Source: an uncultured Bacilli bacterium (lineage in GTDB: Bacteria > Bacillota_I > Bacilli_A > RF39 > UBA660). Taken from it: DNA of 14,393 nucleotides. Where the stretch lies: positions 1 to 14,393 of the forward strand of contig CAKPLX010000028.1 in assembly GCA_934167785.1 (NCBI GenBank). The letters are read 5' to 3'. Below the pieces are notes generated by a model, which saw nothing but the letters and a program-made list of their open reading frames with translations, ran no database searches and was not told where the DNA came from. Shown in pieces: positions 6,758 through 14,183 of the stretch (position 1 is the first letter of the stretch; the number at the start of each line of letters is the position of its first letter). The translations under genes were made by a program, and so were the position numbers.

Positions 6758-7447
6758 ATGGAGCAAGGAAATATACAAAAATTTATTAAAAATTTAAGAA
6801 AAGAGAAGAATTTAACGCAAAAACAATTGGCTGATCTTTTAGGCGTTACTTATCAAGCTGTTTCTAAATGGGAAAGAGGATTAAATATTCCCGATCTTAG
6901 TATTTTGCAAGAAATGAGTCGTCTTTTTGATGTAGATATTGATACCATTATTAATGGAAAGAAAAAAAGTGAAGGAAAAAAGAAAAGACCTTTCTATATT
7001 CTTTTTTGTTTGTCTTTTTTGTTTTTATTGATCTTTTGTTTCTGCTTATTTTGGAGAAATCATGATTTTACTTTAAAAAAAGTCTCTAGTGATTGTGAAG
7101 ATTTTACTTTAAATGGTAGTGTTGCTTATAATCAGGATAAATCAGCAATTTATATTTCTAATATTGATTATTGCGGTGATGAAAAAGAGATTATTTATCA
7201 GCGAATTGAATGTAATTTGTATGAAGAATACAAAGATAGCCGAAAGTTAGTGCATACGATTTCTGCGAAAAAAAATACTTCTTTATCTTCTTATTTAAAA
7301 ACATTAGAAGTTCATGTTGAAAATTATCAAAGTAGTTGTCGCATGTTTTCTTCTTCTAAATTGTATTTAGAAATTAAAGCCATTGATTCTAGTGGACAGG
7401 TTCATTTATATCAAGTTCCTCTTAAATTAGAGGAAAATTGTGATTAG
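6758..7447 (+). CDS. Membrane-anchored XRE-family transcriptional regulator
   Basis: The 229-residue product has an N-terminal helix-turn-helix of the XRE/Cro type (about residues 7-65; KNLTQKQLADLLGVTYQAVS followed by KWERG is a textbook recognition region). A Lys-rich linker, one membrane helix (about 79-99) and a ~130-residue extracytoplasmic domain with four cysteines follow. This layout, DNA-binding inside and sensor outside, is common in Bacillota for one-component regulators. The signal sensed is unknown. GGAGG lies 4 bases before ATG. The gene sits behind the HMA protein with no terminator between them, and a strong hairpin overlaps its stop codon. A link to metal or envelope stress is only suggested by the partner gene. 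Confidence 0.88.
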   Translation: MEQGNIQKFIKNLRKEKNLTQKQLADLLGVTYQAVSKWERGLNIPDLSILQEMSRLFDVDIDTIINGKKKSEGKKKRPFYILFCLSFLFLLIFCFCLFWRNHDFTLKKVSSDCEDFTLNGSVAYNQDKSAIYISNIDYCGDEKEIIYQRIECNLYEEYKDSRKLVHTISAKKNTSLSSYLKTLEVHVENYQSSCRMFSSSKLYLEIKAIDSSGQVHLYQVPLKLEENCD

Positions 7448-7476
7448 TGCAAATTTTTTGAAATTGGCACTTTTTT
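7447..7476 (+). terminator. Intrinsic terminator after the XRE regulator
   Basis: GTGC and AATTT pair with AAATT and GCAC around a TTTG loop (one A/G mismatch), followed by six T residues. The hairpin starts on the last base of the stop codon. Confidence 0.8.
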
Positions 7477-7530
7477 CTTTGGAATGATTTTTACTCAACT
7501 ATTTGTTTTGTAGATACAACTAATGCTTGA

Positions 7531-7559
7531 TTGCTATTTGTTTTTATTTCCTTTAAAAT
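7531..7559 (+). promoter_or_regulatory. Promoter of the thioredoxin-like lipoprotein gene
   Basis: TTGCTA (7531-7536), a 17-base spacer and TAAAAT (7554-7559) stand just before a GGAGGG ribosome site (7569-7574). Confidence 0.55.
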
Positions 7560-7578
7560 ATTTGTTATGGAGGGATAA

Positions 7579-8280
7579 ATGATGAAGATGAAGAAAAGAA
7601 TACTATTTTTATTTTTCTTTCTTTCCTTTTTTTTATTTGGATGTGGTAAGAAAGAAGTGACTGATGCTCTTCGGTTTAAGAATGAGTATGAAGCTTTAAA
7701 TGGAGAAAAATATCATGATAAGGAGGTAAGAAAATTAGAAATTGATGAAGATAATTTAATCTCTTATGTAAGTGTTGAAGAACTTACTAAGATGATCGAG
7801 GAAAAACAAAGTTTTGTTTTGTATTTGGGATTTCCAGAATGTCCTTGGTGTAGAAGTGTTATTCCCACTTTATTTCAGGTTGCTCGTGATTTAGGAATTG
7901 ATGCTATTTATTATATTAATATCAAAGAAATGAGGGATAGCTATCAATTAGATGATTCAGGAAATGCTGTTTTGGAAAAAAAGGGAAGTAAGGACTACCA
8001 AAAGTTATTAGAATTGTTTGATGTTGTGTTAGATGATTATACTTTAACGACTGAAAATGGAGAAAAGGTAAATGTTTTAGAAAAACGAATTTATGCTCCT
8101 AGTATTATTTCTGTAGTAGATGGTAAGCCACAAGAGAAGACGGATGGAATTAGTGATCAACAAACCGATGCTTATATGGATTTGTCTTATTCTATTCAAA
8201 AAGAAATGTATGATAAGATAAAATGTTCTATTCAATGTGTTGCTTCTGCTAGTAAAAAATGTATGCCTAAAACTTGTTAA
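7579..8280 (+). CDS. Thioredoxin-fold lipoprotein with Cys-rich tail
   Basis: The 233-residue product begins with a lipoprotein signal (basic start, Phe/Leu-rich core, lipobox LFGC with Cys22), so it should be lipidated on the outer face of the membrane. A thioredoxin-like domain follows: the strand FVLYLGFPE leads into the redox motif CPWC (88-91), helix RSVIPTLFQVA, then a strand and a cis-Pro-like YAPSI late in the domain. Such proteins reduce or isomerise disulfides in exported proteins; it resembles the thioredoxin-like bacteriocin-transport accessory group. The last 20 residues carry four cysteines (216, 220, 228, 233), which is unusual for the fold and may act as metal ligands or internal substrates. 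Two ATGs (7579 and 7582) fit the ribosome site; the longer form is given. It is a single-gene unit with its own promoter and terminator. Confidence 0.82.
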   Translation: MMKMKKRILFLFFFLSFFLFGCGKKEVTDALRFKNEYEALNGEKYHDKEVRKLEIDEDNLISYVSVEELTKMIEEKQSFVLYLGFPECPWCRSVIPTLFQVARDLGIDAIYYINIKEMRDSYQLDDSGNAVLEKKGSKDYQKLLELFDVVLDDYTLTTENGEKVNVLEKRIYAPSIISVVDGKPQEKTDGISDQQTDAYMDLSYSIQKEMYDKIKCSIQCVASASKKCMPKTC

Positions 8281-8316
8281 AAAATACTGATCAAGTATTT
8301 TCTTAGTCAGTATTTT
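8281..8316. terminator. Bidirectional terminator between convergent genes
   Basis: AAAATACTGA (8281-8290) pairs perfectly with TCAGTATTTT (8307-8316). T runs follow on both strands. It serves the lipoprotein gene on the plus strand and the DUF308 gene on the minus strand, whose stop codon overlaps the right arm. Confidence 0.8.
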
Positions 8317-8897
8317 TATTCATTAATTATTTTTATGTTTTTCTTAAATCCCTTGATTAGATCATTGATATTCTTTTTGAAGAGAAACATATCAATAATA
8401 TCAGAGATAGAATAAATTATTAAAGTAATTCCTGCGAATAAAGTTAAAGCAATCGATGAAGTTGTTGGATTAATGATTAGAATAAATCCAGCAATAATAG
8501 ATAAGATTGTCATAAGTAAAGTAAGAATCCAAGAGGAGTTATCAATGTATTTTAATACAAGAGAAAGTCTCATTTTAAAAATACTACTAAAAATGAAGTA
8601 AATTCCTAGAATTATAGGGACCATTACTTGGAAAATGTTTGGATACATTAGAAGAATGATTCCAAATAAAATAGAAAGACAACCATTAATTAAGGTATCC
8701 ATTGGAAAGAAAAGATCTCTAGTATAAACTTCTAAAATGATTAAATAAATTCCATTGATTATGAATATTCCAGCGATTAAGTAAGCAATTATTTCAATAG
8801 ACATTTTAGGAAAGATAATAAAGATAATTCCTAATAACATTAAAATAATGGATACTCCTATTGCTTCATTGATTACTTGGTTTAATTTTCTTAACAT
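8316..8897 (-). CDS. HdeD/DUF308-family integral membrane protein
   Basis: The 193-residue product has about six hydrophobic helices (roughly 12-29, 34-56, 68-85, 90-106, 121-140, 145-165). They are arranged as repeated pairs with small loops and Gly-rich turns (LLGIIFIIFP, ILFGIILLMYP, IIAGFILIINP). This three-fold helix-turn with a Pro at the end of each second helix is the hallmark of the HdeD/DUF308 family. The E. coli relative is an acid-resistance membrane protein, but the molecular function in Bacillota is not known. The tail is basic and cytoplasmic. AAAGGA lies 7 bases before the ATG, with a good promoter further up. It is a single gene convergent with the lipoprotein gene. Confidence 0.85.
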   Translation of the reverse strand: MLRKLNQVINEAIGVSIILMLLGIIFIIFPKMSIEIIAYLIAGIFIINGIYLIILEVYTRDLFFPMDTLINGCLSILFGIILLMYPNIFQVMVPIILGIYFIFSSIFKMRLSLVLKYIDNSSWILTLLMTILSIIAGFILIINPTTSSIALTLFAGITLIIYSISDIIDMFLFKKNINDLIKGFKKNIKIINE

Positions 8898-8920
8898 TTT
8901 ATCATCCTTTCTTACTTATG

Positions 8921-8949
8921 AATTTACCATTTCTTTTTCTTTTTGTCAA
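8921..8949 (-). promoter_or_regulatory. Promoter of the DUF308 gene
   Basis: On the minus strand: consensus TTGACA (8944-8949), a 17-base A-rich spacer, TAAATT (8921-8926), followed by AAAGGA before the start codon. Confidence 0.6.
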
Positions 8950-9046
8950 TTTTTATTTTGAGATATCCAGCATATTTTTTGATTATGTTGGTTGATATTT
9001 ATTTCATCTAAGTTTTAGGATTTTTCTTTCTTTTTTGTTTGTTTTG

Positions 9047-9055
9047 TGCTATTGT
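9047..9055 (+). promoter_or_regulatory. Extended -10 promoter candidate for the split gene
   Basis: TGC followed by TATTGT (9050-9055) forms an extended -10 element after a T-rich stretch. No good -35 is seen. TATGAT at 9061 is too close to the ribosome site to serve. Confidence 0.35.
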
Positions 9056-9079
9056 TTAGGTATGATAGGAGGAGTAAAG

Positions 9080-9403
9080 ATGAATATTATTTTAGATAAT
9101 GAACAAAAAAGTCTTTATTTAGGGAAGTATACTGATGTAGATTATGAAGTTCTTTATGATAAAGATAAACAACTTGTTACTTTAATTGTAGATAGTTCTC
9201 TTTTAGGTCAGAGTCATTATAGGATGGCATATGCTCATATTTATGGAGAGGTATTAAAAAAATTTCAAAAAAGTAAGGAAATTTCTTTTGAAGTTTATTT
9301 TTCTAATGAGTTAGAGCGGGAAAGAGGGAGAAGTTTGGTTAATGAATTTCAATTAACGCCTTATGTGAAATTAGAAAAAAACAAAAAAAAGAAAGTCGAA
9401 TAG
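9080..9403 (+). CDS. Unrecognised protein, 5' portion of a gene split by a -1 frame change
   Basis: The 107-residue product has no signal peptide or membrane helix. I do not recognise a family. It looks like a small alpha/beta domain: YLGKYTDVDYEVLYD, VTLIVDSSLLG, then a helix and EISFEVYF. The start at 9080 is chosen because GGAGGA lies 7 bases upstream; an ATG at 9035 is in frame but without such a site and close to the promoter. The end is a lysine run (KNKKKKVE) in which two in-frame slippery heptamers occur just before the TAG. The -1 frame is open across this stop and leads straight into the frame of the next ORF. This is most likely the N-terminal part of one ~387-residue protein. Whether ribosomes shift on purpose or a base has been lost or gained in the A run is not decided by the sequence. 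Confidence 0.7.
   Translation: MNIILDNEQKSLYLGKYTDVDYEVLYDKDKQLVTLIVDSSLLGQSHYRMAYAHIYGEVLKKFQKSKEISFEVYFSNELERERGRSLVNEFQLTPYVKLEKNKKKKVE
9376..9391 (+). promoter_or_regulatory. Tandem slippery heptamers, candidate -1 frameshift site
   Basis: A AAA AAC (9376-9382) and A AAA AAG (9385-9391) both stand in the X XXY YYZ phase of the upstream gene; the second is the heptamer used in E. coli dnaX. The stop of the 0 frame is 10 bases after the second heptamer. A weak stem (CGAATA with TATTTTCG, two-base bulge) begins about 5 bases after it. No Shine-Dalgarno-like stimulator is seen within 15 bases upstream. A -1 shift gives an open frame to 10242. Confidence 0.5.
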
Positions 9404-9516
9404 AAAATTATTTTCGGGCTAGTATTATTCAAAAGTTAGAAAATGGACAGGTAAAAACTTATCTTTCTCGTTCGAATGATTCTTTTCGGGGTGAGTATGT
9501 TTTAGCGGGGGTAGAA

Positions 9517-10242
9517 GTGGCTGATTTGGAAAGAGAATTGCAAAAACTTAAGGAAGAAAAACATTCTGATTTAGAAAATCTTTCTGATCAAGAAATTGCT
9601 AATATGGTTATTGATCGTTTGGCGGTTTTAAAAAAGCAATATCGTTTAGAAAATTCCTTAGCTTATTCTTCTAAAAATCAATTTGAAGATACGGCAATTC
9701 AAGCAACAAATTTGGATGATAAGGTAAATCCTGAGGTAGGGATTGTTAAGAAGAGTCCGGATAATAATTTGGAGGGAGATTATAGAGTTGTTGAGAAGGA
9801 TGGGAATAAGCAAACTGTTGTTCAACCTACTATTAGAAGTGTCTATGATCTAGAAAAAAAACAAGATGATCAAGAGATAAATTTGTCTTCTCAAGAAGGA
9901 AATCTTTCTTCGAAGGAATTTATTTCTCGAAAAGAAGAGTGTGTATATTATGTAGATTATTATACTTTAGAGATTTATCGTCAAGATTGGACTTTAGTTG
10001 GAAAAGTTGGAAAAGAGTTTCAGATTGATGGAGAAAAGAATAATTTAATGCAAAATGGAAAAGTTATTGGAGTAGTTTCTGATATTCGTTCACTTGATGT
10101 TTCTCTGGATAGAAATAAAAAAATGATAAGGACTTTGGAAAAGAGCCAAAATAATCAAGGAATTATTGATTTTAGTGCTTTTATGTTATTGATTGTGGTT
10201 ATGAGTGTGTTAGGGTTAACCATTTATTTTATTAGTCGATAA
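9517..10242 (+). CDS. Unrecognised tail-anchored protein, 3' portion of the split gene
   Basis: As a separate ORF it would start at GTG 9517 and give 241 residues. The same frame is open back to 9346 with no ATG, GTG or TTG before 9517, and the GTG lacks a proper ribosome site. The translated upstream part (ENYFRASIIQKLENGQVKTY) looks like real protein, so the piece belongs with the gene starting at 9080. Visible parts: a charged helical region likely to form a coiled coil (LERELQKLKEEKHSDLENL), a polar linker, a beta-rich domain (YYVDYYTLEIYRQDWTLVGK ... NGKVIGVVSDI) and one C-terminal membrane helix (last ~22 residues). The whole would be a cytoplasmic protein held by its tail. No family recognised. 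A terminator follows directly. Confidence 0.7.
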   Translation: MADLERELQKLKEEKHSDLENLSDQEIANMVIDRLAVLKKQYRLENSLAYSSKNQFEDTAIQATNLDDKVNPEVGIVKKSPDNNLEGDYRVVEKDGNKQTVVQPTIRSVYDLEKKQDDQEINLSSQEGNLSSKEFISRKEECVYYVDYYTLEIYRQDWTLVGKVGKEFQIDGEKNNLMQNGKVIGVVSDIRSLDVSLDRNKKMIRTLEKSQNNQGIIDFSAFMLLIVVMSVLGLTIYFISR

Positions 10243-10278
10243 GAATTTATGAAATTAAAGATAAATTCTTTTCTTTTT
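10241..10278 (+). terminator. Intrinsic terminator of the split gene
   Basis: A perfect 10-base stem, AAGAATTTAT / ATAAATTCTT (10241-10250 with 10261-10270), has a 10-base loop and is followed by TTCTTTTT. Confidence 0.85.
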
Positions 10279-10328
10279 CACTAATTTATGTTATTCTTAA
10301 TTTGCTTGTTATGGTAGGGAGGGTTATT

Positions 10329-11447
10329 GTGAAGTATTTTCAAGAAGTGAAAACAAACTTTTTATCATTTGAAAAAAATTTAAGTCCATCTGCGACTAAA
10401 AGTGAAGAGGCTATTCGGTTTATGGCGGAAGATGAGGATATTCGGCCACCATTCTTTCATGATGTTGATCGAATCATTCATGCAATGAGCTATACTAGAT
10501 ATATTGATAAGACACAAGTATATTCTTTTTCAATGAATGATCATCTTTCTAAGAGAATTATTCATGTACAGTTGGTGAGCAAAACTGCTAGAACTATTGG
10601 GAGAGCTTTAGGGCTTAATACAGATTTGATTGAGGCAATTGCTTTGGGACATGATATTGGACATACACCTTTAGGTCATACTGGAGAGGAATTTTTAAAT
10701 GAAATTTCTAGAAGAGAATTGGGAGAATATTTTGCTCATAATATTCAAAGTGTTAGGACTTATATGAATTTAGAAAATCATGGATTAGGATTAAATTTAT
10801 CTATTCAAGTATTAGATGGAATTATGTGTCATAATGGAGAATTTTTGTCTTATCGGTATATTCCAGAAAACAAAGATAAAGATGAATTCTTAAGGGAATA
10901 TCAAGAGGCTTATCTTGATTTGAAAAAAACTTCTGTTCATCGTCCAATGACTCTTGAGGGATGTGTTGTTCGGGTGAGTGATATTATTGGATATATTGGA
11001 AGAGATATTGAAGATGCTATTAAAATTGGGACGATTCAAAGAAAAGATATTCCTGAACAAATTACTCATGTTTTAGGTAGTACTAATAGAGAAATTATGA
11101 ATACTATTATTTTAGATGTAATTGATCACAGTTATGGAAAGCCTTATCTTGAATTTAGTGAAAAGGTTTATCAAGCTATGCTTGCTTTAAAAAAGTTTAA
11201 TCAAAAATTTATCTATCAAAAGAGTTTATCTAAGGAGAAGAAAGATTTTTATCGTGAGGGGATGAATAAAATTTATTATCGGTATCTTAATGATTTAGAG
11301 TCTAAAAATCAAAATAGTATTATTTATTCCATTTTTTTAAATTATCAAAATGATGATTATTTAAAAAATACGTCTTCGAAAAGAATGGTGCTTGATTTTA
11401 TTGCTGGTATGACGGATGATTTCTTTTTAAGAGAAATAGAAAAATAG
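10329..11447 (+). CDS. dGTPase-family HD-domain phosphohydrolase
   Basis: The 372-residue product belongs to the deoxyguanosinetriphosphate triphosphohydrolase-like (Dgt/SAMHD1-type) group, which removes triphosphate from dNTPs in the cytoplasm. The family signature is clear: RIIHAMSYTRYIDKTQVY, DHLSKRIIHVQLVSKTAR with metal ligand His79, LGHDIGHTPLGHTGE with the His108-Asp109 pair, and the late metal Asp in RVSDIIGY (218). The length is usual for the short bacterial subfamily that lacks the E. coli Dgt insertions. The GTG at 10329 is preferred because GGGAGG ends 6 bases before it; the longer frame from TTG at 10302 would read through that ribosome site. Substrate range cannot be told from sequence. 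It is a single-gene unit between the split gene's terminator and a 180-base gap. Confidence 0.9.
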   Translation: MKYFQEVKTNFLSFEKNLSPSATKSEEAIRFMAEDEDIRPPFFHDVDRIIHAMSYTRYIDKTQVYSFSMNDHLSKRIIHVQLVSKTARTIGRALGLNTDLIEAIALGHDIGHTPLGHTGEEFLNEISRRELGEYFAHNIQSVRTYMNLENHGLGLNLSIQVLDGIMCHNGEFLSYRYIPENKDKDEFLREYQEAYLDLKKTSVHRPMTLEGCVVRVSDIIGYIGRDIEDAIKIGTIQRKDIPEQITHVLGSTNREIMNTIILDVIDHSYGKPYLEFSEKVYQAMLALKKFNQKFIYQKSLSKEKKDFYREGMNKIYYRYLNDLESKNQNSIIYSIFLNYQNDDYLKNTSSKRMVLDFIAGMTDDFFLREIEK

Positions 11448-11627
11448 ATGAAAATATCCTTAATATCGATATTTCGGTGTAGGAAAGATGAGAGGGATTG
11501 CTTTTTTTTCTAAATTTTAGAAATTTGTTAGTAAAATCGTGAGTGTTTTGTTTTTACAATAACAAAAAAAGAAAAGTACTTATTTTAAAGATTTATTGAT
11601 AAAAAGTAGTGAAGGAATGGTGATGAG
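11448..11627 (+). other. Intergenic gap with short palindromes
   Basis: It holds a perfect 12-base palindrome AATATCGATATT (11462-11473), part of a possible hairpin without a T tract. A second symmetrical stretch lies at 11507-11523 (TTTCTAAA / TTTAGAAA around one T) right after eight T residues. No convincing promoter or terminator could be fixed, although one of each is expected here. Confidence 0.3.
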
Positions 11628-12368
11628 ATGAGAACATATACTTATGAACAAATTATTCAAGAAAGAAAAAGGGAATATTTAGAATTAATGAAAGAGATTC
11701 AAACTTTAAAACAATATATTACAAAAACAAAATATGCCGATAGCTATGAGTTAAAATATGTTGGTTATCTTGCAACTTGGGAGCCTAATTTGGTTATTCT
11801 TGTTGATAAACATTATAATTTATTGACTAAAGAAGTAAAGAAGTTAATGGATAAATTAGGCATTTCGATATTGGAAAGAAATATTTTTCAGCCTAATCAA
11901 GAACTTTTATCGGCATATTGTATAGGAAAGAAAAAAGTTATTCAGATTCATGATGTAGAAAATTTTAAGGGTGATATGGAAAAAATTTTAAATAGTGAAC
12001 TTGCTTTAGAATTGAAGCGATATGATTATGATGGAATTGTTGAAAACTATAGTTTAAATGATTATTTATTGGTGCATACTTCAAATAGCTCTAAGGTTAC
12101 TAATGGAATTACGCAATTGACACACGATTATTTTCCAGAAACTTTATTGTTTAATTCAAAAAATGGTATTGTTACTGAGAAAAAGGCCCTTCATTTTTTT
12201 AAAGAAGAGTATTCTAGTTTTTTATTTTCTGATTATTTTCGATATCATATTGATGGTCAAGAAACTTTAGAGTATCAGTTTGATGATTGTTTAAAAGATG
12301 TAAATCTAAATTGGGAAGTCTTGACCGGAAAGATTTCTCAAGGTAAGGTTTTGATTCGAAAAAAATAA
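11628..12368 (+). CDS. Unrecognised cytoplasmic protein
   Basis: The 246-residue product has no signal peptide or membrane helix. The N-terminus is a charged helix (YEQIIQERKREYLELMKEI) that may form a coiled coil. The rest alternates short strands and Lys/Glu-rich helices. No metal-binding or nucleotide-binding motif is apparent and I do not recognise a family. The start at 11628 follows AAGGA and GGTGAT; another ATG at 11623 is out of frame. It is 18 bases upstream of the DUF975-CmpB gene, so the two are very likely cotranscribed, and it may be a soluble partner of that membrane protein. Confidence 0.75.
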   Translation: MRTYTYEQIIQERKREYLELMKEIQTLKQYITKTKYADSYELKYVGYLATWEPNLVILVDKHYNLLTKEVKKLMDKLGISILERNIFQPNQELLSAYCIGKKKVIQIHDVENFKGDMEKILNSELALELKRYDYDGIVENYSLNDYLLVHTSNSSKVTNGITQLTHDYFPETLLFNSKNGIVTEKKALHFFKEEYSSFLFSDYFRYHIDGQETLEYQFDDCLKDVNLNWEVLTGKISQGKVLIRKK

Positions 12369-12386
12369 AAAGTAATAGGTGGTATC

Positions 12387-13949
12387 ATGATAGAACAGAA
12401 AAAATTAAAAAAGTGTGCAAAGGAGAATATCAAACATCATTATTTTAGGAATGTCCTATTGGTATTTATTTGTTCTCTTCTTTTAACAGGTGGTTTTGAC
12501 TATACTACTAAGAATATTCAGACAATTGATATTCGGGATCAAAAGGTTAATCAGATATTAAATAATAAAAGCCTTACTTCTAGTGAAATTTTAGGTGAGT
12601 TATTGGAAAAAAACGCTCAAGAAAAGAAATTAGAAAAAGTTATTGAAAATCGGTATACGAATGGTGTTTTATCTTATTTAATCAATGCTTTAATTAGTAG
12701 TAAATCTATTATTTTTTCTCTTTTGAATGGTGCTAATAAGATATTTTTTCACAATAAAATTGGATTAGGGGTAGTAATTTTTATCAGTAGTATATTTATT
12801 AGTTTGTTTGGTATTTTATTTATTAATGCGATTGAGGTAGGAAAGTGCCGTTACTTTTTGGAACAGAGAAGATATTATGGAACAAGAATTGATCGAATTT
12901 TGTTTCCTTATCTTGTTAAAAGATCTTTTCATATTGCCTATATTTTGTTTGTTCGATTGATCTATCAATTTTTCTTTAATTTGACAATTATAGGAGGATT
13001 TGTAAAACATTATGAATATTTTTTTGTTCCTTATCTTTTAGCAGAAAATCCTAATATGAAAAAGAGAGAAGCTTTTGCTTTGTCTAAAGAGTTATCTAAT
13101 GGCTGTAAGTGGGAATTGTTTTGTTTAGATTTGTCGATGTTAGGATGGGATATTTTAAGATTGTTTACTCTAAATTTGAGTGCTGTATTTTATTCTAATG
13201 TTTATAAAGAATCTTTGTATGCTGAAGTTTATATGATGCTTAGAAAGAAAAAATTTAGTACTTTATCGAGTGCTTCTCTTTTAAATGATGTGAATTTGGC
13301 AGTGGATGCTCCTAGTGAAGGTGTTTATCCGGAAGAAAAATTTAGTATTCCTGCTAGTAAAATGAGAAAAATACTTCATTTTAATTATGATAAAAATTAT
13401 AGTTTTAAATCTTATGTATTATTTTTCTTTACTTTTTCTATCATAGGTTTTTTGTGGGAAGTTTCGCTTCATTTGATTAGTGACGGGACTTTTGTTAATC
13501 GAGGAACGATGCATGGCCCTTGGCTTCCCATTTATGGAGCTGGTGGTGTATTAATATTGTTTTTGCTAAAACGTTATCGTGATCATCCTTTCCAATTATT
13601 TTTGGCCACTTTTCTTTTATGTGGTATAGTTGAATATGGTACTGCTTGGTTTTTAGAGACATTTAGACATTTAAAGTATTGGGATTATACGGGGTATTTT
13701 TTAAATGTTCATGGTCGAATTTGTTTAGAAGGACTTCTTGTTTTTGGCTTAGGAGGCTGTGGATTTACCTATATTTTAGCACCTCTTTTGGATAATTTTT
13801 ATCAACAAATTAATAGCAAAATTACGACAGGTTTATGTGTTATGTTACTTTTTTGTTTTAGTTTTGATTTTGTGTATTCTAGTATTTTTCCAAATACAGG
13901 GATTGGAATATCTAAAACGGTTTATTTGAATAAAATCCAAACAAAATAA
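12387..13949 (+). CDS. DUF975-CmpB (PF06541) fusion membrane protein
   Basis: The 520-residue integral membrane protein has two recognisable halves. Residues 1-290 follow the DUF975 pattern: a KKLKKCAKENIKHHYFRN start, a first helix near 22-36, helices around 127-150 and 185-218, and the signature AENPNMKKREAFALSKEL with NGCKWELFCLDLSMLGWDIL and FYSNVYKES. A polar loop (290-335) leads to a CmpB-type domain (putative ABC-transporter type IV, PF06541) with helices from about 341 and the motifs NRGTMHGPWLPIYG (371-384), IVEYGTAW and YWDYTGYFLNVHGRICLE. Several further helices end the protein. Neither domain has a firmly known function; a transport or envelope role is inferred. AGGTGG lies 4 bases before ATG. 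The upstream neighbour is a soluble protein in the same operon. Confidence 0.85.
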   Translation: MIEQKKLKKCAKENIKHHYFRNVLLVFICSLLLTGGFDYTTKNIQTIDIRDQKVNQILNNKSLTSSEILGELLEKNAQEKKLEKVIENRYTNGVLSYLINALISSKSIIFSLLNGANKIFFHNKIGLGVVIFISSIFISLFGILFINAIEVGKCRYFLEQRRYYGTRIDRILFPYLVKRSFHIAYILFVRLIYQFFFNLTIIGGFVKHYEYFFVPYLLAENPNMKKREAFALSKELSNGCKWELFCLDLSMLGWDILRLFTLNLSAVFYSNVYKESLYAEVYMMLRKKKFSTLSSASLLNDVNLAVDAPSEGVYPEEKFSIPASKMRKILHFNYDKNYSFKSYVLFFFTFSIIGFLWEVSLHLISDGTFVNRGTMHGPWLPIYGAGGVLILFLLKRYRDHPFQLFLATFLLCGIVEYGTAWFLETFRHLKYWDYTGYFLNVHGRICLEGLLVFGLGGCGFTYILAPLLDNFYQQINSKITTGLCVMLLFCFSFDFVYSSIFPNTGIGISKTVYLNKIQTK

Positions 13950-13972
13950 ATGAGAGAATAAAAATGTTTTTC

Positions 13973-14006
13973 TATTTTTGACACTTTTTATAGAGAGTGA
14001 AAAATA
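13973..14006 (+). terminator. Hairpin after the DUF975-CmpB gene
   Basis: TATTTTT and CACT pair with AGTG and AAAAATA, with a two-base GA bulge and a 10-base loop. No immediate T tract follows on the plus strand, so it is a weak or non-canonical terminator. Confidence 0.4.
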
Positions 14007-14183
14007 AAAAATATTTAGTTTGTTATTTTTTAGTAATAGCAACTAACTAGATTATTTATTAACAAGATAATATTATAGTATTGAGAAGATGATGATAAAA
14101 TGATTATGGAAAAAAGGATAAAATTAAAAGATTCAATATATTTATTAGGGTTGAAGTTAAGTATGCAAAAAATAAAACTCTTT
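14007..14183. other. Intergenic stretch before the right-edge IS fragment
   Basis: Very AT-rich. I see no credible gene, promoter or repeat. Homology to the transposase stops at about 14196, so the IS copy is truncated and its end is not visible. Confidence 0.3.

Noticed and set aside
9035..9079. 15-codon N-terminal extension of the split gene
   Set aside because: It would start upstream of the GGAGGA site and run through the predicted promoter; the ATG at 9080 has ideal spacing.
10302..10328. TTG start for the dGTPase-like gene
   Set aside because: The GGGAGG ribosome site lies downstream of it and fits the GTG at 10329.
12816..13010. Minus-strand ORF of 64 codons
   Set aside because: Antisense shadow inside the well-supported DUF975-CmpB gene.
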